Shown: positions 46,640 through 54,972 of the stretch, piece after piece | Layout of the letters: every line of letters begins with the position of its first letter | How positions within the stretch are numbered: the first letter of the stretch is position 1 | NCBI GenBank assembly: GCA_028280575.1 | Contig: JANQLN010000060.1 | Coordinates: 50,346-114,345 of the forward strand | Source: Clostridia bacterium | GTDB taxonomy: Bacteria; Bacillota; Clostridia; Acetivibrionales; STF1-152 | Length of the DNA: 64,000 nt | Reading direction: 5' to 3' | Program-made: the position numbers and the translations under genes | The notes under the pieces: model-generated | Databases searched by the model: none | Told to the model about the DNA's origin: nothing | What the model saw: only the letters and a program-made list of their open reading frames with translations

Positions 46640-46996
46640 ATGAGAGTGGAAAGCACGGATGCTTCAAATACTGCGGTTGATATTCAAAACCGGATGAGTA
46701 CGGAAAGGATAGAACAAAATTTTGGTAAGGACAGCTCATTTGTCCAGGATAGGAAAATAGGGAATAAGCTGTCTGAAAAAACTGTAATTGATGCTATTGA
46801 AAAAGCAAACAAAGCAATTGTTATTTCAAGAAGACAGCTTGAGTTTAATATTCACGACCAAACAAAAGAAATAATGGTTAAGGTTATTGATACCGAAACA
46901 AAGGAAGTTGTCAGGGAAATACCTCCTGAGAAAGTCCTTGATATGGTTGCAAACATTCTTGAAATGGCAGGTATACTGGTGGACGAAAGAAGGTGA
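46640..46996 (+). CDS. flaG: FlaG family protein
   Basis: 118 residues, ATG with GGAGGG upstream. The C-terminal FlaG domain is clear: RQLEFNIHDQTKEIMVKVID (in parts), then EVVREIPPEKVLDMVANIL. FlaG affects filament length; it is usually next to fliD, as here, where it ends 4 bp before the fliD start. Confidence 0.93.
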   Translation: MRVESTDASNTAVDIQNRMSTERIEQNFGKDSSFVQDRKIGNKLSEKTVIDAIEKANKAIVISRRQLEFNIHDQTKEIMVKVIDTETKEVVREIPPEKVLDMVANILEMAGILVDERR

Positions 46997-47000
46997 AGGT

Positions 47001-48920
47001 ATGAGTTTGAGCAGTTTGACTCCTTATTCAAATTCACTGAGGATAAGCGGTCTTGCTTCCGGTATGGATACAGACCAGATAATAAGGGATTTTATGAAGG
47101 TTCAGCGTGTTCCCTATGACAGGCTATACCAGAAAAAGCAGCTTGCCGAATGGAGAAGGGATGACTACAGGTCTGTTATTTCAACACTTTCGGAATTTAG
47201 AAGTGGTTTTTTTGATTATTTGAAGCCTGATAATAATATGTTGTCTAAAACAACCTATAAGCAGTTTAATATTTCAGCCGTTGACAGTGTTTCGGGAAGT
47301 ACTTCCAGTGCAGTTTCCGTCAAAGGCAGCGTAAATGCTTTCAGCGGAACCCATACAATACGGGTGGACAGGTTGGCAACGGCTGATGAAGCAGTAAGTG
47401 CAAGTGCAGTATCGGCAGCACTTTCCGGAACTCCCGGCAGCTATAATTTAAGCGGCAAGGCTATAACAGTGACTTTGGACGGTGTATCAAGGGAAATAGC
47501 TCTTGATGACTATACTGGCCTGGATGACTTGATTGCCAAAGCTGATACCGGGCTGCAGGATTTACTGGACAATGCTTTCGGACCAGGTAAAATTACTGTA
47601 AGCAATGCTTCCGGCGAATTGAATTTTGAAACTGCAGGCGGGGCAAGCAGGCTGATTTTAACTAGCGGAAGTGGAAACAGCGGCCTTGATGAACTTGGAT
47701 TTGGTTCAGGAGACAGTAATAGAATAGATACCGGTAGTACCCTGGAAAATCTTGCCCACAAATTTTCTGCTGCCCTTAATTTTGATATTAATGACCAGTT
47801 AGTGTTTACTATCAATGATAAAAATTTTACTTTTGATAAAACGGATACACTTTCATATGTAATAAATACAATAAACAGTGATGCTGACGCAAATGTGAAT
47901 ATCACCTATAATGAAGTAAATGATAAATTCACTATAAAAGCCGACCAATATGGGGCAGGTGAAAATATTCGGGTATCACAAACAGGAGGCAGCTTTTTTG
48001 ACAGCATAGGCATTTCAACAGTTAATCCTGTAACCACTGAAGGTGTTGATGCGCAGGCATTGATAGACGGGGAGATTGTCACAAGAAGCAGTAATACTTT
48101 TAGTGTAAACGGAGTCCAATATACTCTTTTATCGGCAAGCAGTAATGTCCAAAATATTACTGCCACGCTTGATGTTGACAATATTTATGAAAAGGTAACA
48201 GGTTTTGTGGAAAAGTATAATGAAATCATTGAAACTTTGAATGCAAAATTAAGTGAGGAATACGACCGCGATTATATGCCCTTGACGGAAGAACAAAAAG
48301 ATGAAATGGGTGAAAAAGATATTGAGATCTGGGAAAAAAAAGCAAGGACCGGACTGTTAAGAAATGACCAATTGCTTCAAGATATTGTTACCGGAATGAG
48401 AACTGCCCTTTATGAGCCTGTTGACGGCTTGAATATTTCATTACATGAAATAGGGATTACTACCGACACCTATGAGAAAAGGGGCAAGCTTATAATTAAT
48501 GAAATAAAGCTCAGGGAAGCTATAAACAATTCACCGGATTCTGTAATGGAGCTTTTTTCAAGGCAGTCCGATATTGATTATACCGACTGGGATGACAGGG
48601 AAAAAAGGACCCGTGAAGAAGGGCTTGCATACAGGATATATGACATACTGCAGGATAATATACGTATAACCAGGGACGATAACGGGTATAAAGGCAATCT
48701 TCTTGTAAAAGCAGGCAAGATAGGGGATTCATCTGAAAATGACAACATGCTGTATGATTATATTGAAGATTATGAAGAAAGAATGGATGCCATATATGAA
48801 GACCTGATTTCCAAAGAAGATGCATACTACAGGAAGTTTACAGCCATGGAAAAAGCCTTAAGTCAAATGAGCATGCAATCAAGCTGGCTGGCTTCCCAGT
48901 TTGGCGGAGGATTATACTGA
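47001..48920 (+). CDS. fliD: Flagellar filament cap protein FliD (HAP2)
   Basis: 639 residues from the ATG at 47001. N-terminal motif ISGLASGMDTDQIIRDFMKVQ (in parts) and C-terminal coiled coil (DYIEDYEERMDAIYEDLISK, in parts) with the end SWLASQFGGGLY are typical of FliD. It caps the filament and inserts flagellin subunits; FliS-type chaperones act nearby. The fliS gene begins 17 bp downstream. Confidence 0.95.
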   Translation: MSLSSLTPYSNSLRISGLASGMDTDQIIRDFMKVQRVPYDRLYQKKQLAEWRRDDYRSVISTLSEFRSGFFDYLKPDNNMLSKTTYKQFNISAVDSVSGSTSSAVSVKGSVNAFSGTHTIRVDRLATADEAVSASAVSAALSGTPGSYNLSGKAITVTLDGVSREIALDDYTGLDDLIAKADTGLQDLLDNAFGPGKITVSNASGELNFETAGGASRLILTSGSGNSGLDELGFGSGDSNRIDTGSTLENLAHKFSAALNFDINDQLVFTINDKNFTFDKTDTLSYVINTINSDADANVNITYNEVNDKFTIKADQYGAGENIRVSQTGGSFFDSIGISTVNPVTTEGVDAQALIDGEIVTRSSNTFSVNGVQYTLLSASSNVQNITATLDVDNIYEKVTGFVEKYNEIIETLNAKLSEEYDRDYMPLTEEQKDEMGEKDIEIWEKKARTGLLRNDQLLQDIVTGMRTALYEPVDGLNISLHEIGITTDTYEKRGKLIINEIKLREAINNSPDSVMELFSRQSDIDYTDWDDREKRTREEGLAYRIYDILQDNIRITRDDNGYKGNLLVKAGKIGDSSENDNMLYDYIEDYEERMDAIYEDLISKEDAYYRKFTAMEKALSQMSMQSSWLASQFGGGLY

Positions 48921-48937
48921 ATCATGGAGGTATGAAA

Positions 48938-49339
48938 ATGACAGCAAATACTGCGTATAAACAGTACAGGAACAATTCAGTTTTTACTTCCACACCGGAA
49001 GAGCTTACTCTTATGTTATATAACGGGCTTATCAAGTTTATAGGAAAAGGTATGGCTGAAATGAATGATAAGAAGCTTGATGCTGCGAATGACAGTATAA
49101 TCAGGGCACAGGACATAGTACAGGAATTTATGTCTACCCTGGATAAAAGGCTTGAAGTCTCAATCAGCCTGGAGCTTTTATATGATTATATGTACAGAAG
49201 GCTTGTTGAAGCTAATATAAATAAGAAGGCTGAAATACTGGAAGAAATTTTGGGATATGCAAGGGAGCTCAGGGATACCTGGGCCGAGGCAATGAAAATT
49301 GCCAAAAAGCAGGGAATGAAAAGACAGGAAGCAAAATAG
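48938..49339 (+). CDS. fliS: Flagellar export chaperone FliS
   Basis: 133 residues; the ATG at 48938 is 7 nt after GGAGG, whereas an ATG at 48932 is only 1 nt away. AYKQYRNNSVFTSTPEELTLMLYNG (in parts) is the classic FliS N-terminus, followed by a helical bundle. It binds the flagellin C-terminus and prevents premature polymerisation. Confidence 0.96.
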   Translation: MTANTAYKQYRNNSVFTSTPEELTLMLYNGLIKFIGKGMAEMNDKKLDAANDSIIRAQDIVQEFMSTLDKRLEVSISLELLYDYMYRRLVEANINKKAEILEEILGYARELRDTWAEAMKIAKKQGMKRQEAK

Positions 49340-49402
49340 CTTACATTGGCAGTGAAAAACCATTCAACTTTAAATAACAACTACTCCGAAACATTCACAC
49401 TG

Positions 49403-49438
49403 TTGACATAAGGAACATAAAATATAGGGTACTATACT
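49403..49438 (+). promoter_or_regulatory. Promoter-like block for the x-x-Met gene
   Basis: CTGTTGACATAAGG (49400-49413) contains a perfect TTGACA -35 (49403-49408). No -10 at 17 bp is convincing; TACTAT (49430-49435) and TATACT (49433-49438) are further away. The same CTGTTGACATAAGG occurs upstream of the FlgN-like gene (51713-51726). Confidence 0.45.
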
Positions 49439-49475
49439 ATTTGTACTTATTTCCAAGTTTTCGGAGGTGAACCAT

Positions 49476-49757
49476 ATGGATAATTATCAACAAGCTGCAG
49501 GAGCAAACCAGCCGATGCATTCCATGCACCATATGCATCATATGCAGCCAATGCATTCCATGCATGAGATGCAGCCAATGCAGTCAATGCATCATATGCA
49601 GCCGATGCAAGCAATGTACTGCATGTGCTATATGCAGCCAATGCATTCCATGCACCATATGCATCATATGCAGTCAATGCATCATATGCAGCCAATGCAA
49701 TCGATGCATCATATGCAGCCAAACCAGTCTATGTACGCAATGCAACCTATGGAGTAA
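49476..49757 (+). CDS. x-x-Met tripeptide-repeat protein, His/Gln rich, function unknown
   Basis: 93 residues; the ATG is 8 nt after GGAGG. After a 13-residue N-terminal segment (MDNYQQAAGANQP) the rest is an almost unbroken tripeptide repeat ending in Met: MHSMHHMHHMQPMHSM and onwards, about 27 units, with only one Met replaced (Asn in QPN). The positions before Met are mostly HS, HH, QP and QS; a single central unit, YCMCYM, has the only cysteines. There is no signal peptide or membrane segment. Such spacing could bind soft metals such as copper(I), or present thioethers in a cell-surface or spore layer. No known family is recognised. It is convergent with the YcaO gene. Confidence 0.8.
   Translation: MDNYQQAAGANQPMHSMHHMHHMQPMHSMHEMQPMQSMHHMQPMQAMYCMCYMQPMHSMHHMHHMQSMHHMQPMQSMHHMQPNQSMYAMQPME
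49509..49745. repeat. Tandem 9-bp-based repeats within the x-x-Met gene
   Basis: ATGCAT and CATATG palindromes recur with 9-bp spacing, encoding (x-x-M)n. A segment of about 35 bp (CCATGCACCATATGCATCAT and flanks) occurs twice, near 49520 and 49645, showing internal duplication. Not a CRISPR: no spacers. Confidence 0.8.
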
Positions 49758-49760
49758 AAT

Positions 49761-49831
49761 AAAGGGGGGCCATATCAGGGGTCCGGACGGGCTCGCAGAC
49801 TTTCCGGGCGGACTCCTGATATGGCCCCTTT
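49761..49831. terminator. Bidirectional terminator between x-x-Met and YcaO genes
   Basis: Two arms of about 24 bp (AAAGGGG..CCATATCAGG at 49761-49780 and CCTGATATGGCCCCTTT at 49815-49831) pair well around a GC-rich loop. The A/T ends on both sides suit termination in both directions. Confidence 0.8.
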
Positions 49832-49835
49832 CACA

Positions 49836-51650
49836 TCAGCTGCCCCATGATATGGCTGACTGTTTTAAACGGCTGCTTGCATATGCTTCCTTCAAGCTCT
49901 TATAAACATGGACAACACGGTCATAGCCGCACTGGCTGCTCAAAACACAATTATCACAAGCCCAGCAGCAAACATTCCCATAATTTACAAGCACTTTGCC
50001 GGGGTCTAAAAAGTCCCTTTCAACACCCTCCATGCAGGATGCCGTATAAAATGAACCAAGTACTTTTTTTGCTTTTCCTTTATCCATTCCCCTGCCTAAT
50101 GCTGACAAATAATCCCGTACACATCCATAGAAGGTGAGCAGGCTTTTATTTTGGGAATCAGCCCGGATATTTCCAAGAAACTGCTTAAATGAATTCAAGG
50201 CGCTTGCATAGTCTTCCCTGGTGCAGTACAGGGCTGTGAGCATAAGGTTTTTTTCGCTGTAATACCACGGAACATTGTCACCTGTGGGAGTATTAATAAA
50301 TTTTATGACAGGAAAATCCATATTGCCGCATTCATTTTCAAGATAATATATCAGCTCCTGCATTTGTTTATCTGTTATATCTTTTATATTTCTTATGTAC
50401 CTTTTTACCCTGTTATATTTGGAGTAGTATTTGATTTCCTTCAAGCTGTAAATTTGTTCTATTTCGCTAAACCCCGGTACTATGACATGGAATGCAGGAA
50501 AGCCCAGGAATGAAGAATCCCTTATAAATACGTCAAAACCCTTTTCATATAACAGCCGGCACAGGTATTTGAGCATATCGGAATTATTTGAAAGCTTTTC
50601 CTTATGACAGCCGCTGAACTCATAATCCGGTGTATCTCCGAAGATTTCAGGCGGATAGTAACCTATTCCATTTACAAATATGCTCAAAATGTTCTTGTGC
50701 TCATCATCAGGCTTACATGAATAATCGAACCTTTGCATACCTATCATCTTTTTTACATTCTGTCCCTGCAAAAGCTCTGTCATTGACCTTTCCGCAGCTA
50801 TTTCAAATTTGGGATGGGCACCGAACTTCACAAAATAGGATTGATTTTCCCTGTCCTTAAAAAATGCGCCAACAACCGGGTATTTCTGCCCAAGGGAACA
50901 ATCCTTAAGGCTTACTTCAAAATTGCCTGCCGATTCAAGCTGTCTTAGCATGTTGTCAATGGAGGGGTATTTTTTAAGGAAGCTGTCCGGGATGTCGGGA
51001 GGAACAATTTTTCCAAGTACAACTTTTTTATTGACATACCTTTCGACAACCTCTGATATTCCCTGTACCAGAGCTTCCTGGACATTATTTCCCGCACACA
51101 TCCCATTTGACATATACATTTTTGAAATCATTTTGACCGGGATATAAGATATGCTGCCCGATTTCATGCTGCGGTATGGAAGTGCCACAAAGTCGTCAGG
51201 CGTTTTTTCATATGAAACCAAAAGCCATTCTTTCATAAGTTCATTTATATCAATACCTGCAGGTATTTTTTCAAATTGTATTTTTGTCCATTCACCAGGA
51301 TCATTCAAAAAATTGCTTATGGAAATATGCTTTTCATCAGGTGCATAATAAAAATCCATGTATTTAAGGGTATCAGGGTCCATATCTATGCTGAGCCTGA
51401 AAAACGACTGGTTTTGGAGACGTTCCATCATTTCTCCGTATGCGCTTGCCAATGCATATGCATGTGATGTTCCTTTCCCGTTTGTGGCTATACCGGCAGC
51501 AGGTATCTTAAGGGATACGGAATAAAAATCCCTTGCTGAATTTTTCCATGCGGTTTCAACTGCAATAATGCCAAGCCTGCCCAGAATAGACCTGGCTTTG
51601 GTTATTGTTTTTAAGGGCGGCGCATCCTTGTATTTTTCATTATCATACAT
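49836..51650 (-). CDS. YcaO-domain ATP-dependent enzyme with C-terminal Cys cluster
   Basis: 604 residues; the ATG at 51650 is 7 nt after AAGGGGGGA. YcaO proteins use ATP to activate a peptide backbone amide (azoline, thioamide or amidine formation) or assist RimO in methylthiolation. ATP-site motifs are visible: SAYGEMMERLQNQSF, and NVQEALVQGISEVVERY. The C-terminus is not the Pro-rich tail of azoline-forming cyclodehydratases; it has CCWACDNCVLSSQCG, a possible zinc or iron-sulfur site. The domain plan resembles the E. coli YcaO type. A role in modifying the neighbouring Met/His repeat protein is only a hypothesis. Confidence 0.85.
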   Translation of the reverse strand: MYDNEKYKDAPPLKTITKARSILGRLGIIAVETAWKNSARDFYSVSLKIPAAGIATNGKGTSHAYALASAYGEMMERLQNQSFFRLSIDMDPDTLKYMDFYYAPDEKHISISNFLNDPGEWTKIQFEKIPAGIDINELMKEWLLVSYEKTPDDFVALPYRSMKSGSISYIPVKMISKMYMSNGMCAGNNVQEALVQGISEVVERYVNKKVVLGKIVPPDIPDSFLKKYPSIDNMLRQLESAGNFEVSLKDCSLGQKYPVVGAFFKDRENQSYFVKFGAHPKFEIAAERSMTELLQGQNVKKMIGMQRFDYSCKPDDEHKNILSIFVNGIGYYPPEIFGDTPDYEFSGCHKEKLSNNSDMLKYLCRLLYEKGFDVFIRDSSFLGFPAFHVIVPGFSEIEQIYSLKEIKYYSKYNRVKRYIRNIKDITDKQMQELIYYLENECGNMDFPVIKFINTPTGDNVPWYYSEKNLMLTALYCTREDYASALNSFKQFLGNIRADSQNKSLLTFYGCVRDYLSALGRGMDKGKAKKVLGSFYTASCMEGVERDFLDPGKVLVNYGNVCCWACDNCVLSSQCGYDRVVHVYKSLKEAYASSRLKQSAISWGS

Positions 51651-51712
51651 TTTTAAATCCCCCCTTCTTTTTCCCATAAATATATTTTATTCCTTTTAAT
51701 ATTTTATTGTTA

Positions 51713-51744
51713 CTGTTGACATAAGGGAATATATGGAGTAGAGT
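51713..51744 (+). promoter_or_regulatory. Promoter for the FlgN-like gene
   Basis: TTGACA (51716-51721), 17 bp, TAGAGT (51739-51744). The block CTGTTGACATAAGG is shared with the promoter region of the x-x-Met gene. Confidence 0.5.
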
Positions 51745-51796
51745 AAAAGAGAAGGAATTTCCATTGAATGTTAATAATGATAGTACAGGAGGTTTT

Positions 51797-52270
51797 ATGG
51801 ATAAAGAGTTTAGAAATCTTGCTGATATTGTATCCAAAAAGAAAATACTTCTTGAAGAAATGCTCGAATATACCCGCAGCCAGTCCCAGGCTATAACAGA
51901 GGACAGCCTTGAGCAGCTTCAAAAATTGATAGATAAAAAACAGAAAAGGATTGAAACCATAAACAGGCTGGATGATGAATTTGAAAATATTTTTAATCAG
52001 GTCAAAAAAGGCATGGGTGCTGAGTCCCTGGAAGAAATAAAGGCTGGGAATATTAACGGTGTCCTGACTCTGAAAAACCTTGTGGCAGACGTAATGAAGC
52101 TTGTTAAGGAAATAGGGGTTGTCGAAGAGGAGAACAGGAACAAAGCAAAAAGACTGTTAAACGCATTCGGAAGCAAGATAAAAAATATCAAGAACGGTAA
52201 AAAGACTAATAATGCCTACAGGCAGGGCTACTTTGCCGCACCTTCGTATTTTATTGATAAAAAGAAATAA
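51797..52270 (+). CDS. FlgN-like flagellar chaperone (probable)
   Basis: 157 residues; ATG after AGGAGG. All-helical with coiled-coil character (KKKILLEEMLEYTRSQSQAI, in parts), and the C-terminal AYRQGYFAAPSYFIDKKK resembles FlgN tails. FlgN binds hook-associated proteins FlgK/FlgL before export. Its location near fliD/fliS supports this, but FlgN sequences are weakly conserved. Confidence 0.65.
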   Translation: MDKEFRNLADIVSKKKILLEEMLEYTRSQSQAITEDSLEQLQKLIDKKQKRIETINRLDDEFENIFNQVKKGMGAESLEEIKAGNINGVLTLKNLVADVMKLVKEIGVVEEENRNKAKRLLNAFGSKIKNIKNGKKTNNAYRQGYFAAPSYFIDKKK

Positions 52271-52440
52271 AATATTATTCCTGACAGGAACATATTAATT
52301 TTATGCTAAAAAAGACTGCTAAAATCAAGCTGCAAAGGACCCGGCTCAAAAGTTCCCCCTGTATAAATAAAGCCTTTTCCTGCTCAATAGTAACCTCTAA
52401 AAAAAATACTTTGATATAAATTTACAATTAATTATAAAAA

Positions 52441-52495
52441 ATTTAAAGCCAAATACGAGTCTATATTTTTGAAAAGTCAAGAATATATGCTTAAG
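52441..52495 (+). repeat. Degenerate leader element (possible copy E) in the rho leader
   Basis: AAAAATTTAAAGCC, then ATATTTTTGAAAAGTCAAG, in the same order and orientation as AAAAATTAAAGTC and TATTTGAAAAGTCAA in copy B. The other family blocks are not recognisable. The rest of 52271-52558 shows no gene. Confidence 0.3.
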
Positions 52496-52558
52496 TAGGT
52501 ATAAAACAAACAAAAAGCCGGAAATAATACAAAAAAATGCAAAAAAAATTTTTAAAAG

Positions 52559-52587
52559 TTGACAAGAAAAATTGTAAATGATATAAT
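52559..52587 (+). promoter_or_regulatory. Sigma-A promoter for rho
   Basis: TTGACA (52559-52564), 17 bp, TATAAT (52582-52587): a consensus promoter, 127 bp before the rho ATG. The leader holds two competing pairings: TTGCTAC/GTAGCAA (52587-52593 with 52617-52623) and ACGGT/ACCGT (52592-52596 with 52628-52632). Confidence 0.8.
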
Positions 52588-52714
52588 TGCTACGGTGGAT
52601 TTTTCAGACCTTTTCTGTAGCAAAATTACCGTGGAATAAAAGTAAATATCTGGAAATCTATATAAATGGATTCCCTTGTATTGGAAGTATATAAATAAAT
52701 ATAGGTGGTGGAGT

Positions 52715-54508
52715 ATGGAAGTTATTGACCTTAAAAAGAAAACCCTGCAGGATTTGCGTTATATTGCAAAAATGATGGGCATTAAAAGTGTGACGACATA
52801 TAGAAAGCAGGCTCTTATTGAAAGGATTCTTGAAAGCGGAGATGATTCTTTAGGCGGAGAAATCAAAACGGATGTTCTGGAAGAGAAAAGCACGGAGGGA
52901 GAACCTGAAGCCAGGCCCAAAAGGAAAAAGAGGCAAACTCTCCCGGCAGCAAAGAAGGAAAAGACCGATGAAGCTTTCCAGGAAGTTAAAGAGGAAGAGG
53001 TAAAAGTAAAGGAAGAAGCACCCCAGGAAACTACGGCGGGCAGCGAAGAACCGGTAAAACCCCCGCAAAAAAGACGCAGGGGCAGACCCAGGAAGAGTGA
53101 AAAGGCCGCTTTGGAGAAAGCGGATAAGGCTGTTGAAAAGCCTGAACCAAAGAAGGAGGAGCCTTTACCTGACGATAAAAAGGATATTGAGGAAAAGGCG
53201 GCTGTACAAGCAAAAGAAGAAAGCGAAGAGAAAAAAGAAGAACAAAAGGCAGAGCAATTCCAGGACACAGATGAAGATAAAAGTACTTATGCAAAAAGAA
53301 AGTATGGGTACAAAAGAAATGGAAATGATACCAGAAAAGAGAGCTGGAACGGCGGACCGCCGCAAAGCGTCCTTGAGAAAATTGAAAGTGACGACCCTGT
53401 AGAGGGTGTGCTGGAAGTACTGCCTGACGGTTACGGTTTTCTAAGGAGCGATAATTACTTATCGGGTTCAAAGGATGTCTACGTATCCCCTTCACAAATC
53501 AGGCGCTTTAATTTAAAAACCGGTGATAAGCTTAAAGGCAAAGGGAGAATACCGAAGGAAGGAGAAAAATTCCAGGCACTTCTTTATGTTCAGACGGTTA
53601 ATGGTGATACTCCCGACGCAGCTTCAAAAAGAGTACCCTTTGAAAGGCTTACACCAATATTTCCCAACAAAAGAATTACCCTTGAAACACATCCCAGGGA
53701 GCTTTCTACAAGGCTTATAGACTTAATAGCTCCAATAGGCGCCGGACAGCGCGGAATGATAGTTTCACCTCCAAAAGCCGGTAAAACCATACTTCTTAAA
53801 AAAATAGCAAATGCCATAACAAGAAATTATATGGATAAAGAATTAATAATTCTATTAATTGACGAAAGGCCCGAGGAAGTTACCGATATGCAGCGGTCGA
53901 CGGATGCGGAGGTAATTTATTCAACATTTGACAGGGTGCCCGAGCATCATATAAAAGTTGCGGAAATGGTGCTGGAAAGGGCTCAAAGGCTTGTTGAGCA
54001 TGGAAAAGATGTGGTTATCCTGCTGGACAGTATCACAAGGCTTGCAAGAGCATATAACCTTACAATCCCTCCAACCGGAAGAACCCTAACAGGAGGCCTT
54101 GACCCGGGTGCACTCCATATGCCGAAGCGTTTCTTCGGTTCTGCCAGGAATATTGAATTCGGAGGAAGCCTTACAATTATTGCCACTGCGCTTATAGAAA
54201 CAGGAAGCAGGATGGATGACATGATTTATGAAGAATTCAAGGGTACGGGCAATATGGAAATCCACCTTGACAGGAAGCTTTCTGAAAAACGGATATTCCC
54301 TGCCGTAGATATCAACAAGTCCAGCACAAGAAGGGAAGAGCTGCTTCTTAATCAAAAGGAGCTTGAAGGCATATGGGCAATCAGAAGGGCAATGAGCAAC
54401 CTTGGCACTGCAGAGGTTACCGAAATGCTGATTAACAGATTAACCCAGACTAAGAGGAATGAGGATTTTGTAAAAAGCATAAATGTAGCTTTTTCGGACA
54501 AAAAGTAG
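52715..54508 (+). CDS. rho: Transcription termination factor Rho
   Basis: Hexameric RNA-dependent ATPase that terminates transcription. 597 residues, longer than the usual ~420. The first 45 residues form the helical Rho N-domain ([18 protein letters not shown]). A Lys/Glu/Pro-rich insertion of about 170 residues (50-215) includes the AT-hook-like [11 protein letters not shown] near 120-130. Then the CSD RNA-binding domain ([17 protein letters not shown]), the P-loop PPKAGKT at 352-358, and [16 protein letters not shown]. The ATG is chosen from GGTGGTGGAG. Confidence 0.96.
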   Translation: MEVIDLKKKTLQDLRYIAKMMGIKSVTTYRKQALIERILESGDDSLGGEIKTDVLEEKSTEGEPEARPKRKKRQTLPAAKKEKTDEAFQEVKEEEVKVKEEAPQETTAGSEEPVKPPQKRRRGRPRKSEKAALEKADKAVEKPEPKKEEPLPDDKKDIEEKAAVQAKEESEEKKEEQKAEQFQDTDEDKSTYAKRKYGYKRNGNDTRKESWNGGPPQSVLEKIESDDPVEGVLEVLPDGYGFLRSDNYLSGSKDVYVSPSQIRRFNLKTGDKLKGKGRIPKEGEKFQALLYVQTVNGDTPDAASKRVPFERLTPIFPNKRITLETHPRELSTRLIDLIAPIGAGQRGMIVSPPKAGKTILLKKIANAITRNYMDKELIILLIDERPEEVTDMQRSTDAEVIYSTFDRVPEHHIKVAEMVLERAQRLVEHGKDVVILLDSITRLARAYNLTIPPTGRTLTGGLDPGALHMPKRFFGSARNIEFGGSLTIIATALIETGSRMDDMIYEEFKGTGNMEIHLDRKLSEKRIFPAVDINKSSTRREELLLNQKELEGIWAIRRAMSNLGTAEVTEMLINRLTQTKRNEDFVKSINVAFSDKK

Positions 54509-54701
54509 CACTTTTTCAGCATTTTACTTATTATTCTTAGCTACAAACCTATTAAAGTGCAAATTGCTTTATAAAACCTACTTGCCTATTGGCTGTGTTT
54601 GTGTTAAAATGACACTTGCCGTTTTTTAAAGTAATGGCTAAAGGTGAGTTTAAATTTATAATTTAAATATATGAAACAGCATTGAAAGAAGGTGAGCATG
54701 A

Positions 54702-54911
54702 ATGAAGGAGAAGATCCATCCCGATTATCATGAGGCTGCGGTAAGATGTGCTTGCGGAGAAAGCTTTAAAGCCGGTTCCACAAAGAAGGAACTAAAAGTT
54801 GAGATATGTTCAAAATGTCATCCTTTTTATACCGGAAAGCAAAAGCTCATAGATACCGGCGGCAGAGTTGATAAGTTTAAGAGGAAATACGGTATCAAGG
54901 AAGAAGAATAA
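54702..54911 (+). CDS. rpmE: Ribosomal protein L31
   Basis: 69 residues. Zinc-binding version: CxC (CACGESF) and CxxC ([10 protein letters not shown]) are present. Part of the large subunit. It is in the conserved clostridial order rho-rpmE-DUF1385-prmC. A terminator hairpin follows. Confidence 0.96.
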   Translation: MKEKIHPDYHEAAVRCACGESFKAGSTKKELKVEICSKCHPFYTGKQKLIDTGGRVDKFKRKYGIKEEE

Positions 54912-54923
54912 GCAATCTTAAAA

Positions 54924-54950
54924 AAGGCCGGGGATACAAACCCGGCTTTA
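54924..54950 (+). terminator. Terminator after rpmE
   Basis: The stem GCCGGG (54927-54932) with CCCGGC (54941-54946) is flanked by A and T residues. It is only 23 bp before the next gene start, so it may be partial. Confidence 0.7.
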
Positions 54951-54972
54951 GTAATATATTTTGGAGGTTAAG

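Noticed and set aside
49447..49722. Open frame on the minus strand across the Met repeats (Ala/Tyr/Asp-rich)
   Set aside because: It is the complement of the 9-bp repeat; it lacks a ribosome site, and the + frame has a good one.
49509..49745. Tandem repeats as a CRISPR array
   Set aside because: Units are contiguous codon triplets with no unique spacers, and no cas genes are nearby.
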